From: an uncultured Saprospiraceae bacterium
GTDB lineage: Bacteria; Bacteroidota; Bacteroidia; Chitinophagales; Saprospiraceae
DNA length: 47,662 nt
Assembly (NCBI GenBank): GCA_937974625.1
Contig: CALJVJ010000015.1
Span: 1-47,662, forward strand
Direction: 5' to 3'
A program made the translations under genes and the position numbers. The first letter of the stretch is position 1. Every line of letters starts with the position of its first letter. The notes under the pieces were generated by a model. The model did no database searches, was not told the origin of the DNA, and worked only from the letters and a program-made list of their open reading frames with translations. Shown here in pieces: positions 16,383-26,445 of the stretch.

Positions 16383-16949
16383 TTATTGTGTCTGCTTACT
16401 ACTAACATGCTTCTCCCTATAATTTCTATACATTCGCGCAGCTATTACCAGAAGAAAAGCAAATATTAATATTCCTACAAATGCATATAAAAAATTCAAG
16501 GTATTTCTATAAACCGCTAATAATGCGATACTTAATAAAAATAAAGTAGGTAATTCGTTCCACAAGCGAAATTGATAAGAGGTAAAATACCCCTCTCCAT
16601 TCTCTAGTTTTTGTATTACCTTTTTAGCATGTAAATGATAAGCCAAGAGTGCAAACAATAGCACTAGCTTGACATGCATCCAAGTATTTACTTTCAGCCA
16701 TTCTAAGCCGTGAATGTATAGCATCGCTATCCCACAAAACCAAGTAATCATCATTCCTGGATTACAAATGATTTTGTAAACCCTCCATTGCATCTCATTA
16801 AATTCCTTCACTAGAATACTACGTGCGGGTTCTTCTCTTTTCATAGCTTCTGTATGGTAGACAAAGATTCTTACTAAGTAAAATAGGCCCGCAAACCACG
16901 ATACAAAACCGAAAACATGAAGCGCTTTAAAAAAAAATAATGACGGCAT
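16383..16949 (-). CDS. hemJ: HemJ-type protoporphyrinogen IX oxidase
   Basis: 188 residues, nearly all hydrophobic: four to five membrane helices. The family signature is clear at the N-terminus (KALHVFGFVSWFAGLFYLVRIFVYH, with His11 expected to bind haem), followed by W..VKL..LF.LLAYH and RLWNELPT. HemJ proteins oxidise protoporphyrinogen IX to protoporphyrin IX in the membrane, the penultimate step of haem synthesis, in bacteria lacking HemG or HemY. The ATG at 16949 begins the conserved block directly. It is a single gene on the minus strand between a terminator and the sprA 3' region. The main alternative, a generic CopD-like membrane protein, is less likely given the motif match. Confidence 0.85.
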   Translation of the reverse strand: MPSLFFFKALHVFGFVSWFAGLFYLVRIFVYHTEAMKREEPARSILVKEFNEMQWRVYKIICNPGMMITWFCGIAMLYIHGLEWLKVNTWMHVKLVLLFALLAYHLHAKKVIQKLENGEGYFTSYQFRLWNELPTLFLLSIALLAVYRNTLNFLYAFVGILIFAFLLVIAARMYRNYREKHVSSKQTQ

Positions 16950-16965
16950 GATGGATGTTTTTTTG

Positions 16966-16998
16966 CAAAGCTATGTTTTTTTGGAAAAGGTAATGCAA
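16966..16998 (-). promoter_or_regulatory. Candidate hemJ promoter
   Basis: Minus strand TTG (16998-16996), 22-base spacer, TAGCTTTG (16973-16966). It places the transcript start about 10 bases before the hemJ ATG, a very short leader. Confidence 0.4.
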
Positions 16999-17023
16999 TT
17001 TTGGGGTAAAAAGGTATAGAGTT

Positions 17024-17080
17024 ATAGAGGCAGAGAGGCAAAAGGGCAAAAGGGCTGAAAGGGCTGAAAGGCGGAGGCAA
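17024..17080. repeat. G-rich short tandem repeats upstream of hemJ
   Basis: Adjacent near-copies: ggcaaaag, ggcaaaag, ggctgaaag, ggctgaaag, ggcggagg. The unit is 8-9 bases and purine-rich on the plus strand, in contrast to the AT-rich surroundings. Noncoding. Confidence 0.6.
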
Positions 17081-17171
17081 GGTAGCAGTCGCTGCTTTCG
17101 TATCAGATAAAAAAACTAAATAGTAATACGTGGGGTAATAAAATCCGTGGGGTAAAATTATTTCCCATAGA

Positions 17172-17207
17172 AAAAGGCGATGAAACCTATCAGTTCCATC
17201 GCCTTTT
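17172..17207 (-). terminator. sprA terminator
   Basis: aaaaggcgatg (17172-17182) pairs perfectly with catcgcctttt (17197-17207) around a 14-nt loop. On the minus strand it ends in five T. It lies 38 bases past the sprA stop. Confidence 0.8.
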
Positions 17208-17244
17208 CGCCTCTAAGCCCTTGCGCCTCATCGCCTTCAAATCT

Positions 17245-20200
17245 TTAATTCAGCGAGAATCTTACGGTTAATCCACCTTGTACATTGGTGTTTTTAAACG
17301 TGGCAGAAGTATATGGAATTGTTCGATTATAGTCTACAAATAATCGTAAATTTAATTGACTATTGACCGTATAATCGATAGATGGTGAAATTCTAATTTG
17401 CTTGTCTCCTCTTGTTCTTTCACTTAGTCCCAACTCGTCTAAAATGTGCTTAATTGTCACATCATCTCTAAAGGAGAAATCAAATTTGATATTTAAATCA
17501 TTGGCTTGTGCTTGACCAGAACCTTGGCGTCCTCCACCCGGTAGGGCAGAAGGTGGTTCTTGTTGGTCTTTATCGCCTTTCTTCTTTTTCTTCTTTGGTG
17601 CACCAAATTGTAAGAATGGGATGTTGACATCTTTTAGGCGGTGTCCAAATCCGATAACATATTCGGTGGTATTCTTTTCGTCCAACTCACTGTTCAATAA
17701 AGAGAATGATAATCTTCTAGCTTTCTTGAAATCTAAATCTAACCGCATACCATTTTTCATCTGCATTCTCAAACCTAATAGAGGAGAGAAAGACTCGTCA
17801 ATCACAATCGCTGGAATTTCAAACCTTGAATAATAATTATTAGTCTGTGAGTTTACATTCGTTAAGCTCAATGGATTTTCTACGTCATATTGGAAATTGG
17901 TATTAAAGGCATTAATCGTTAACGTAGATTTATATCCGTGAGTGATGCTGATGTTTTGGAAAATTTCATTTAATCCTCCTACTTTAGCCAGACCATTATA
18001 AGTCAATCGCCAATTTGGCTTTGGAATAATATTTTGGAATTTTCTAGCATCCGTATATAAGGTCGTTGTATTTGGGTCTCCGCCTGTATAGGCCGCCAAA
18101 AACGCAGGAATTAATACTTCCTGTTGTGTTTGACCATAGCCAAATTTAAATCCATCATTATCCGTGACATGCTGAATACCTGTATTGTCCAATCGCTCAG
18201 AAATGATTTTTCTATAGTCTTCAAATGTGGCAAACAACTCATCTAAATCGCTTTCAAATAAGGTATTTAAGGCAAAATAAGAAACAGATAAAGAACCAAT
18301 ATCTCGCTCATTTAGGTGTCGAATCGATTGCTGATAATTTGGACCATTTCTAATTTCATAATTCGTCGAATCCTTAAAGAACTCTGTATGATTCTCTTGA
18401 TAGTTTCTATTCGCTTCAATTTCTATTCTAAAATCTTTGATTGGTTCTAATGTAATCCTTGCATCTATGGTCTGTTGATAATCTTTAATGACTTGCTGAT
18501 TTAAGAAGACATTATTGGTAATCCACGGATTTTGATAACCATTTGCTACATCGGAGGCACGGTCAAACCAAGCATCATCAGGAGAAATACCTAATACATA
18601 ATCCCATCCTGGAGAAGTAAAGTCTTGTTGTCCGAATAGCTGGGATTCTGGCATGAACCCGGGGACGACAGACCCATAATTTTCAGAATAATTTAATCTC
18701 GCTTTTTTCAGCAGTAACAGCGGTCGGAGTAAGGCTTTTTCTACACCAGAGATTTCTCGTTCTTTCTTCTCCTTTTTCTTTTTGGCTCCTTTTTTATCGT
18801 CTGTCTCTCCTTTCTTCTTGGCAGCTGTTCGTTTAGGCTTATTACGTTTTCGCCCACCTTTACCGTTGATTTCTTTTAAGTACTTAGACTTGTTGTATAA
18901 TTTATCAAAATTGATGTCTAAATTAATCTGGCGAGTCGAACTATTTTGAATGACGTTACCTAGAGAATCGGTGTTTATTGCGGACCGACTCCAATCATAA
19001 GTTGCACTATATTGCCCTTTCAAAGTAATGAAATCTAAGAATGGGAAATTTTTCAATGGCACATTCATACTGGCATTAATCGTATGGTAATAATTTTTAT
19101 TACGACCACCTTTTTTAATATTTTCCCAAACATAATCTCTATTTGTTCCGCCAAATAAATCACCATTTAAGGTGTTGCCCTCGCTATCCAATTCGTCAAT
19201 CACTCCTTCATTTTCTGCTCGATAATTCAACTTCAAGGCTTTCATAATATCCCATTTTACATCATAGTTCCTACTCCAAAGGAATTTTCTGATGTAATAG
19301 GTATTAAAGGCTTCTTCTACAAAACGATAGGTAGTTGCTTGTTGATGACGGTCTAATAAAGTATTGAAAGTAAAGGAATTAGGAAGTGGATTAAGATTAA
19401 TTTCCTTAATAAACTTTAAATTTTTATTCTTTATTTTTTTGAAAGGCTGTATGTATTTTGGTCGCCAAGAAAAACTATAGTCAATACCGCCTCGGTAAAT
19501 ATCTGATTGGTCATTTTCAATTAGGGCATTTCGATTGACCGTTTTTGTATGATTATAAGAGGCACTAAAATTAGATATATCCCAAGGCATCGGCTTAGTA
19601 TCATTCGTTTTTTCTTTACGAACATTACTAAAATTAATGGTACTTATCGAATTATATTCTTGTGCCTGTTCCTTAATGGAATCCCGTTGAGATGCAGGTA
19701 CAATATCTAATTTTTCCTTCAATGGAATATCTAAATCGTACGGGTCATATTCTGGCGTATAAGTAGTCACCGAATGTTGCGCATAAAATGGAACTTTAAT
19801 GCCCCACTTTTCTGGTAAAAATTTCCCTAATGCTAAATTAGTAGAAAGGTCATATTGTAAGTATCTTTCTCTAGCTCTTTCATTTACCTTTTGTTCTAAT
19901 TGCCCCCAACCAATGGTACTAAAATTACCAGCTATAGTCGCATTACCTAAGTCGGCTAATTGGAAATCTATTCTTCCCAAACCAGCAGACCCTCCTTTTT
20001 CATCAAAACCACTTAATCGTAATTCGTTTACCCATACTTCTGTACATATAGGTACCCCGTTATCTCGTTTATTCCGAATACCAATCATTACTCCTTTGAC
20101 CTCTCCTAAGTTAGGATTACCCAATACCGTAATTTTTGCTCCCTCTTGTTCTAAAAACGGTACAGAGAACGGTGCATTTAGATTAAAATTAGGATTGGCA

Positions 20201-23200
20201 TTTCTACGTTTTTTGATGGATATAAAGGAGTCTAAAGGAATATCTACTTGATTTTCTGGTATCCATACTTCATTCACATAGCGTTCATTCAATTGATTGC
20301 CCATACTATCTTCTGATACATTGTCTGCATCAGACATGGTTAAAGGCAATTCATATTCGTAATAATTTTCTTCGAAATCACTTCCTAAACGCATAAACAA
20401 TTGGACTTCGCCTCGTTCATACGCAGCTTCTCCGTCTATGTCTTCTGCGTGGACAAACATCTTCATCCGTTCATAAACCCGTAAATCTAAGTTGGTGGGT
20501 TTGAAAACAGCTCGGGCATCTCCATCTGGCAGATTACAAACACTAATCGAAAGGGATTGCTCATTTTGTAGGGCATTTGGAAAAGCACCTAAGGAATTTT
20601 CCCGTACAATTCTTGGAGGCAGAACATAATTAAATGGCTGACGACTTCCACTTTCATTGATGTTTACAGAGTTGACATCAAAATCTGCATCAAGTGGTGG
20701 ATTTGTCGCAATACCAAATAAACTAGCTAATTCTCTGGTATATCTTCTCCACTGATTTCTAACCAATTCTAATCGGGCAAATCGGAAGTTGGTAGGCTGC
20801 TGGAATCCTGTCATATACATTCTGATAAAACGAATGGCACGGAAATCACTAATACCTCCAACTGTTCCTGTTGGTTGATTTAAAGGTATTTTAAAACGAT
20901 ACCATATTTCTGGGTCTCCAGCATTATTAACTCTTCCCGTTTCTTGGCCGATGATAAATTCATTTAGCTCTATTCCGCCGTTTATATCTGCTTTAATTGG
21001 AATTCTATACTCAAAATAGGCTTCTGTCTCATTCAAACTATTATTTCGGTCTAAATCTTCATCATCTGCTTGACTTCTACTTCCTCTTGAATCAAAACCA
21101 TTATTATTTCCTGCTATAAATTGTTCATTTGTGTTATTAGGATTTCTAGAGTTACCTTGTGGACCATTAAACTTATCATACCGTGTTTGAGTTGGTGTTC
21201 CACTTGCGTAATCTAAATAGTGAGTAAAGTTATCATTGGAAACATCTCTCTCTATTGGGTTGGTGATAGTCGTGTCATTAATGGCACTTTTAAGCGCTGC
21301 TAACCACTCTGCATATTGGATTTTTTCACCTTCATCATCGAATCCATCAAAACCTAAATCTTGCTGACTGGTTGAAGATTCATCACTATTATCAAAATAA
21401 GGAACTCTATTAATTTTTCTGGGCAATCTACTCCAATTGGTTACCTGTGTCAATTGACCTTCTACATCTGGGCAAGAGTCTCGGTCCATAGCCGCATCAA
21501 TGGTTTGTGTGGTAGGTAAACCATTTTCAAAAAACCGCTTTCCATCTCTTAAGATGTCTTCTGAAATATTTCCAAGGTTAAACACAATTTCTCCTTCGTC
21601 ATTTCCTTTTCCAATGAAAGGACTTAATAACCAGAATTCTACAAATTCAACGTTAGAGGCTTGGAAATCAGTAGTTCTTAAGTCTCTTGTGATTCCTCCC
21701 CATCTACTTTTAGGGTCCATTAATTTCCCATTGTCTGCATTTAATCCCGCGGAATAAGGAGTTCCTCCTACTTCATCAAAATTATAAGGGCCTCTTGTGG
21801 TTGGGTCATAATAAATATCAAATAAACGCTCAAAACCTGTATTAAATCCGTTAGTATTACCGTTTTGTTCGTTTTTGAATATCTCGGTTGTTTGCACTTG
21901 ACGAGTATAGGTTGCGGTATCGGATAACGTTTGGTCAATTGAATACCAACTAAATTTAGCCCGATTTACACCCCCTCTAATATCATCAATTAATTGAGAT
22001 TCAGGGAAGGCTTTACCCCCATTGGATCCAGCATTTTGAGGGACAGAGGCCAATGCCCATTCCGTAGTTGGAATCCCTAAAGAGGTTGGACTTGCACTTC
22101 CTTCAAAATCGTCAATATATACTGCCCCGTCGTCATCTGCTTGATTAATTGCTTTTGCATGACCTGGTTTCAAGGTGGCTACTTCGGCAGTGATAGAAAC
22201 AGATGATTCTGCTTTGGTACTATAAAATGGTAAGGCATCTAGTGCTTTGGTTAACCAAGGCGCATTTTTCTGCATAGAAAAATCTAAACCGTATACTTTA
22301 TTGTTAATCGGGTCGTCTCCAAAGTTTACTTTTTGTGTAAACGGTCGCTCAAATAATTGCATGAACGTACCACCTATGACGGCATCTTTGCCTAGTTCAT
22401 AGTCCGCTCGCACCCCTAACATTGTTCTGGCTTGGAAACCAAAAAGAGAATTATCTTCAAAAGATACATTAATCGGTACACCTGAATTTAAGATGGCATC
22501 GTTGATGATTTGTACTCGACCAATATTATAATCAATCGTATAATCTCGACCTCTTTCTAATAATTGCCCACCTGCGGTAATTCGCTCTGAGTCTTCAGGA
22601 ATATTAAAAGCCCCTAAAGAAATTTCAGACGAAACAGAAGATTTGTATTCTCCTTTAATCAAGAAACGATTCAATTCTGGGTATTCCTTTGCTCGGAATA
22701 AGGTAGAATCATATAATTGTGGGAACGTATATTGTGCAATTAATCGGTCCGCTTCGTTGCTATTCGATGACCTTTCTCTGATTTGCTCCGCTAAAGATTC
22801 TCCAAATGGTTCCAATACAGGAAACATGACTCGTCCATTTTGTGGGTTAATCGTTAAGCCCGGTACAAAGTCAAAAACACCATCCGGTTGTGGGTCTCTT
22901 AAAATATTTAAGTTATCTAAATTTAGTAATCTTAATAATGGAAATCTAGATAAATTGCCTGCTGGTATAAATCTTTTTGCTCCTCCTCCTGGGTCTTGGT
23001 ACAGCACCTCTAACCTAAATTCTTGTTCATCTACTTGGTAAGCTCCAACGTTATAGATGTTTTTCATCATTAAATCCCACATCGGTAAATCTATCCGATT
23101 GGCAGAACTTTTTAACATTTTTACAAATAAGACATTATTAGGGTCTTGCGTACATTCTTCCCCATCTGAGCTTTTATCAGCTACATCATTCGCAAATTCA

Positions 23201-24672
23201 CCTACTCTAAATACTCGACCGTTATAGGTATATTCATAGGCTACACCCAATACCTGATTCGGCTGGACGTTTACATTAATCGAAACAAAACCTAAATCTG
23301 AATTATAGGTAAATTCCGAAGCCGTCAACATTCTTGCTCTAACCTTTTCGTAATCTTGAATTTGCTTTAAATTAAAAGGGGAACTTTCTACTACCTGTAC
23401 TACATTATCAATTAAGTGTGCATCTCTATCATCTAAAAGTTCTTTTTCTAAAAAGTTAGCATTATTAGCTGGTAAAGGTCTCCCAAAAATATCTTTGTTT
23501 GGAGAAGAAGCAGGTCTTGGTACGCCTACAACTCTTTCTGATTCTCCTAAATCTGCAATTGCTACGATTTCCCTTGGTGCATCTAAGGCATCTACTGCAT
23601 TTCTATCGTTGGTTATCCAAACTTGGATTTTTGAAATTTTGAATAAACTATTGATTTGTGGTAAATTTTGCAATGCACCTTCAAAAGTTTGTTGATTATA
23701 ATGAGATAAAAAGAAGTGGCGATTTTCGTCGTATTCATCTGCAAAAACCTCAAATTCTTGTACTTGTGCACCGCCTTCTAATTGAATATTTTCTCTTTGC
23801 GATTTTTGTTGAGCGGCTAATAGACTTAATTTCAAATAGCCAAACTGTAAATCTGTGCGCAATCCGAATAGATTTTGGCTACCTTGAATCAAGGTTCCTT
23901 TCAACGGTAAGCTTACATTACCCGCCTCTATATTTTTGATAATATCATCTTCACTAAAGGCATCGCTGGCATAACCAAGATTTAATTGGTTTTCAAAATC
24001 GAAGGTAGCTTGGGTATTATAGTTAGTGGATAAATTTAATTTATCTCCAATTTTTCCCTCCACATTCATCTGAATATCCATATCAAATTCAAAACCTCCT
24101 CTTCGTTGTCGACGCTGGTCTAAGGTTGGATTTTCATTATTTTGATAAAAACCGCCAAAAGTTAAGTCAATATTACCTTGGGGTTGGATAGAAACATCTG
24201 TGCCACCAAAAAGTCGATTAACTAAATTATCTTCGATTTCAGATTTTAGTTTTGATATAGGGTCTATTTTACCGCTAATATTATCATCCCCATTATTGAC
24301 ACCTGCCAAACTATTGAAGTAACTTTTTTCTTGTTCTTTTGCTCGGTAATCCATGTACTCTTGGAAAGACATGTAGGTAGGCGCTCTGAAATAGTCATCT
24401 CCTAATTTTTCAGTGATGATATAATTGCCCGTTTCTACATCATATTCCACATTCTTATCGATGACCGCAGGGTCTTTCAAATCAAATGGATTATTGGATG
24501 AATTATTGATAAAATCTCCTGTTCTATCTTGAATAGGTGGAATGGTATCCTGTGTTATGGAAGTAATTGGCGCCTCTAAAGGCGGTAATCCACCATCCAG
24601 ACTAGGCCCGGCTGCGAATAAATAAAGACTGGATACGAAGGAAATACAAAAAAGTAAAAATGATTTGCTCAT
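17245..24672 (-). CDS. sprA: SprA, outer-membrane translocon of the type IX secretion system
   Basis: 2475 residues from the ATG at 24670-24672. A TTG three codons upstream also extends the frame but would disturb the signal peptide (MSKSFLLFCISFVSSLYLFAA). SprA (Sov in Porphyromonas) is known as the very large beta-barrel through which T9SS cargo crosses the outer membrane, and is needed for gliding. Length and sequence fit: repeated N-terminal segments such as GNIDLTFGGFYQNNENPTLDQRRQRRGGFEFDMDIQ-type text, many aromatic-rich amphipathic strands, and a C-terminal strand ending in LTVRFSLN. Two strongly basic inserts stand out, near residues 1937-1976 (KKKGETDDKKGAKKKKEKK) and 2351-2391 (PKKKKKKGDKDQQEPPS). 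The two giant sorting-domain proteins at 35209 and 43553 are its expected clients. ruvA lies upstream on the same strand. Confidence 0.95.
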   Translation of the reverse strand: MSKSFLLFCISFVSSLYLFAAGPSLDGGLPPLEAPITSITQDTIPPIQDRTGDFINNSSNNPFDLKDPAVIDKNVEYDVETGNYIITEKLGDDYFRAPTYMSFQEYMDYRAKEQEKSYFNSLAGVNNGDDNISGKIDPISKLKSEIEDNLVNRLFGGTDVSIQPQGNIDLTFGGFYQNNENPTLDQRRQRRGGFEFDMDIQMNVEGKIGDKLNLSTNYNTQATFDFENQLNLGYASDAFSEDDIIKNIEAGNVSLPLKGTLIQGSQNLFGLRTDLQFGYLKLSLLAAQQKSQRENIQLEGGAQVQEFEVFADEYDENRHFFLSHYNQQTFEGALQNLPQINSLFKISKIQVWITNDRNAVDALDAPREIVAIADLGESERVVGVPRPASSPNKDIFGRPLPANNANFLEKELLDDRDAHLIDNVVQVVESSPFNLKQIQDYEKVRARMLTASEFTYNSDLGFVSINVNVQPNQVLGVAYEYTYNGRVFRVGEFANDVADKSSDGEECTQDPNNVLFVKMLKSSANRIDLPMWDLMMKNIYNVGAYQVDEQEFRLEVLYQDPGGGAKRFIPAGNLSRFPLLRLLNLDNLNILRDPQPDGVFDFVPGLTINPQNGRVMFPVLEPFGESLAEQIRERSSNSNEADRLIAQYTFPQLYDSTLFRAKEYPELNRFLIKGEYKSSVSSEISLGAFNIPEDSERITAGGQLLERGRDYTIDYNIGRVQIINDAILNSGVPINVSFEDNSLFGFQARTMLGVRADYELGKDAVIGGTFMQLFERPFTQKVNFGDDPINNKVYGLDFSMQKNAPWLTKALDALPFYSTKAESSVSITAEVATLKPGHAKAINQADDDGAVYIDDFEGSASPTSLGIPTTEWALASVPQNAGSNGGKAFPESQLIDDIRGGVNRAKFSWYSIDQTLSDTATYTRQVQTTEIFKNEQNGNTNGFNTGFERLFDIYYDPTTRGPYNFDEVGGTPYSAGLNADNGKLMDPKSRWGGITRDLRTTDFQASNVEFVEFWLLSPFIGKGNDEGEIVFNLGNISEDILRDGKRFFENGLPTTQTIDAAMDRDSCPDVEGQLTQVTNWSRLPRKINRVPYFDNSDESSTSQQDLGFDGFDDEGEKIQYAEWLAALKSAINDTTITNPIERDVSNDNFTHYLDYASGTPTQTRYDKFNGPQGNSRNPNNTNEQFIAGNNNGFDSRGSRSQADDEDLDRNNSLNETEAYFEYRIPIKADINGGIELNEFIIGQETGRVNNAGDPEIWYRFKIPLNQPTGTVGGISDFRAIRFIRMYMTGFQQPTNFRFARLELVRNQWRRYTRELASLFGIATNPPLDADFDVNSVNINESGSRQPFNYVLPPRIVRENSLGAFPNALQNEQSLSISVCNLPDGDARAVFKPTNLDLRVYERMKMFVHAEDIDGEAAYERGEVQLFMRLGSDFEENYYEYELPLTMSDADNVSEDSMGNQLNERYVNEVWIPENQVDIPLDSFISIKKRRNANPNFNLNAPFSVPFLEQEGAKITVLGNPNLGEVKGVMIGIRNKRDNGVPICTEVWVNELRLSGFDEKGGSAGLGRIDFQLADLGNATIAGNFSTIGWGQLEQKVNERARERYLQYDLSTNLALGKFLPEKWGIKVPFYAQHSVTTYTPEYDPYDLDIPLKEKLDIVPASQRDSIKEQAQEYNSISTINFSNVRKEKTNDTKPMPWDISNFSASYNHTKTVNRNALIENDQSDIYRGGIDYSFSWRPKYIQPFKKIKNKNLKFIKEINLNPLPNSFTFNTLLDRHQQATTYRFVEEAFNTYYIRKFLWSRNYDVKWDIMKALKLNYRAENEGVIDELDSEGNTLNGDLFGGTNRDYVWENIKKGGRNKNYYHTINASMNVPLKNFPFLDFITLKGQYSATYDWSRSAINTDSLGNVIQNSSTRQINLDINFDKLYNKSKYLKEINGKGGRKRNKPKRTAAKKKGETDDKKGAKKKKEKKEREISGVEKALLRPLLLLKKARLNYSENYGSVVPGFMPESQLFGQQDFTSPGWDYVLGISPDDAWFDRASDVANGYQNPWITNNVFLNQQVIKDYQQTIDARITLEPIKDFRIEIEANRNYQENHTEFFKDSTNYEIRNGPNYQQSIRHLNERDIGSLSVSYFALNTLFESDLDELFATFEDYRKIISERLDNTGIQHVTDNDGFKFGYGQTQQEVLIPAFLAAYTGGDPNTTTLYTDARKFQNIIPKPNWRLTYNGLAKVGGLNEIFQNISITHGYKSTLTINAFNTNFQYDVENPLSLTNVNSQTNNYYSRFEIPAIVIDESFSPLLGLRMQMKNGMRLDLDFKKARRLSFSLLNSELDEKNTTEYVIGFGHRLKDVNIPFLQFGAPKKKKKKGDKDQQEPPSALPGGGRQGSGQAQANDLNIKFDFSFRDDVTIKHILDELGLSERTRGDKQIRISPSIDYTVNSQLNLRLFVDYNRTIPYTSATFKNTNVQGGLTVRFSLN

Positions 24673-25342
24673 GGTAAACAAGTGCGAAAATCCTAGGATT
24701 GAAACGGTTATTTTAATTAAGCAGAATTGCTTGGTGTTTTAAAAGGAAATGGGATTCTTTTGAGTAATAGTTAATTACATATAGTTATTATTCAAAATTT
24801 GTTCCATTATTGCTATTAAACTCCAATCATCCGCTATTTCTTTCAATCGATTTAAGTAAAGATGTCTAAAAACGTTCTTATATAGGTCTGCAAGTATTGA
24901 GCAGATAACCTTAAAGAACACTAATTAAGTAATACAGACTAGCTATAAGTTTCAAAAAGGAAAAGAGAAACATTATTGATAGAAAAAATTTACTTGTACG
25001 ATACTCTCCCCCTTCAAAGGGGGAACTGGCTTTCTGTACCAAATAAAAGCTATCAATAAATGAATCATAATTTCTCTTTAGAAACTTATGAGTTTGTCAA
25101 CACTCATTAAAAGTGTCGTCTATCAAACGTAAAAGGGTGATTTAATTGCCTACCAAAGATAAATTTTAACAATGTTTGTTCTTTGGTAAGTGTAGTTGGT
25201 TTAATTTCAAGGTTTTATACTTGAAAATAAAAACTGTTTTTTCTACGGGGTAGTCGGAGAAAGGTTTATTCGGTTGTCGGTTGCCCGTTCTCTTTTGTCC
25301 GTTCTCTATTCAATAGATAAAAGACAATGAATAACAGCCTAA
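24673..25342. other. Intergenic region between ruvA and sprA
   Basis: 670 bases, no credible ORF. It contains a short hairpin ccccctt/aaggggg (25008-25023), a motif often scattered in Bacteroidota intergenic DNA. A minus-strand TATCTTTG box (25161-25154) has no partner at the right spacing. No strong sprA promoter could be assigned. Confidence 0.5.
25008..25023. repeat. Short GC palindrome ccccctt-ca-aaggggg
   Basis: A seven-base perfect inverted repeat with a 2-nt centre (or six bases with a four-base loop) in an otherwise AT-rich spacer. It may be one copy of a dispersed intergenic repeat. Confidence 0.5.
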
Positions 25343-25933
25343 TTAATTAAACTGACGAAGGGATAATCTAATCAATTCTTCTACCGTTTTTACCTGTGGT
25401 TGTTCCTTTAAAATTTTACTCAATACTTTTTGTGATTGAATTTTGTTGAACCCTAAAGAAACTAATGCAGATAACGCCTCATTTCGTAATGTATTGTCTA
25501 CACCTGCCGCAACTATTGATGTAGGTCCACCATCTTTTAATAATTTATCTTTTAAGTCTAAAATTAGCCGTTTTGCGGTCTTTGGACCAATGCCTTTTAC
25601 CGTCTTGAAAGCAGCTAAATTTTCTCCTACAATGGCTGCTCTAGCTTCTTCGGGACTCATGGCAGAAAGCATTGTTTGGGCGGTGCTTGGACCAATACCT
25701 GATACCGATATTAAATGCCGAAATAGTTTACGCTCTGCTTCCTCTGCAAATCCATATAAGGTATGACTATCTTCTTTGACTTGTAAATGGGTGAGTATTT
25801 TTATGGTTTCTGATTTTTCTATTTTAGCGTAGGTATTTAGACTGATATTAATTCTATAGCCTATACCGCCTGCTTCTACCACAATGAATGTGGGATTTTT
25901 AAAGGAGATTGGCCCTTTTATGTAGGAAATCAT
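25343..25933 (-). CDS. ruvA: Holliday junction branch migration protein RuvA
   Basis: 196 residues, normal length. An N-terminal OB-fold begins MISYIKGPI and includes GIGYRI and LYGF. The middle has tandem helix-hairpin-helix motifs (VSGIGPSTAQTML, VKGIGPKTAKRLILDLKDKL). A short linker leads to the C-terminal three-helix RuvB-binding domain (RNEALSALVSLGFNK). RuvA binds four-way junctions as a tetramer and loads the RuvB motor. ruvB is not in the window. The ATG at 25933 is the only sensible start. Confidence 0.97.
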   Translation of the reverse strand: MISYIKGPISFKNPTFIVVEAGGIGYRINISLNTYAKIEKSETIKILTHLQVKEDSHTLYGFAEEAERKLFRHLISVSGIGPSTAQTMLSAMSPEEARAAIVGENLAAFKTVKGIGPKTAKRLILDLKDKLLKDGGPTSIVAAGVDNTLRNEALSALVSLGFNKIQSQKVLSKILKEQPQVKTVEELIRLSLRQFN

Positions 25934-25963
25934 AAATAATGTTCGTTTTTACCATTAAAAATG

Positions 25964-25971
25964 CAAAAATA
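25964..25971 (-). promoter_or_regulatory. Candidate ruvA -7 box
   Basis: Minus strand TATTTTTG fits TAnnTTTG, about 31 bases before the ruvA ATG. No TTG was found at the expected upstream spacing. Confidence 0.35.
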
Positions 25972-26213
25972 CAGTAAAATTTGTTTAAGCTATAGCGTAA
26001 AGTACGATGGTTAAAGTCTGGACGGTTAAGCTTATAAGGGTAAATTTGAGAGACCCAATTAAACCTTTTTGTACTTAGATAGTCAAAGTCTTATTAGCTA
26101 TTTAGTGTTAGTTATGTAGTGAAGTTGTTTAAAGTTATTCTGATGGCCCTGCTTGCAAGTCATTGAAAATCAGCCTCCCGTCCGCATGCGGTTCATTCGC
26201 TTTGCGAACTCAT

Positions 26214-26384
26214 AGCTATTTATGTTTCCCATAGCTTTGCAGGGTGACCCAGAACTACTTGTAACCGCCAATTTTAATTGGCTGGTTCTCATAAAGTGCT
26301 GAAAATCAACCAGCCAAATAAATTTGGCGATTACGAAAATGCATTCTCGGTCACCCTGTTTGGCTACGAAAAAATAAAGGAGCT
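26214..26384. repeat. 171-bp imperfect palindrome
   Basis: The two halves mirror one another around 26299. cagggtgacc (26240-26249) pairs perfectly with ggtcaccctg (26349-26358). Inside, the 27 bases at 26261-26287 pair with 26308-26334 with about five mismatches (gtaaccgcca..ggctggtt against aaccagcc..ggcgattac). The outer 26 bases on each side match at somewhat over half of positions. No transposase is present. It could be a remnant MITE, a REP-like element, or the DNA of a long structured RNA. Confidence 0.6.
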
Positions 26385-26445
26385 TCATCTTGATTTCTCA
26401 GCACTTACAATCACTCTCCTAACAAAACCTTAAACAATTTCTAAT

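Noticed and set aside
16220..16405. A 61-codon plus-strand frame after the TPR gene
   Set aside because: It overlaps the inverted-repeat element, a terminator and the hemJ 3' end, and its product resembles no protein.
26170..26388. A 72-codon minus-strand frame between ruvA and the regulator
   Set aside because: It lies wholly within the imperfect palindrome and has no protein-like features; the DNA symmetry explains the open frame.
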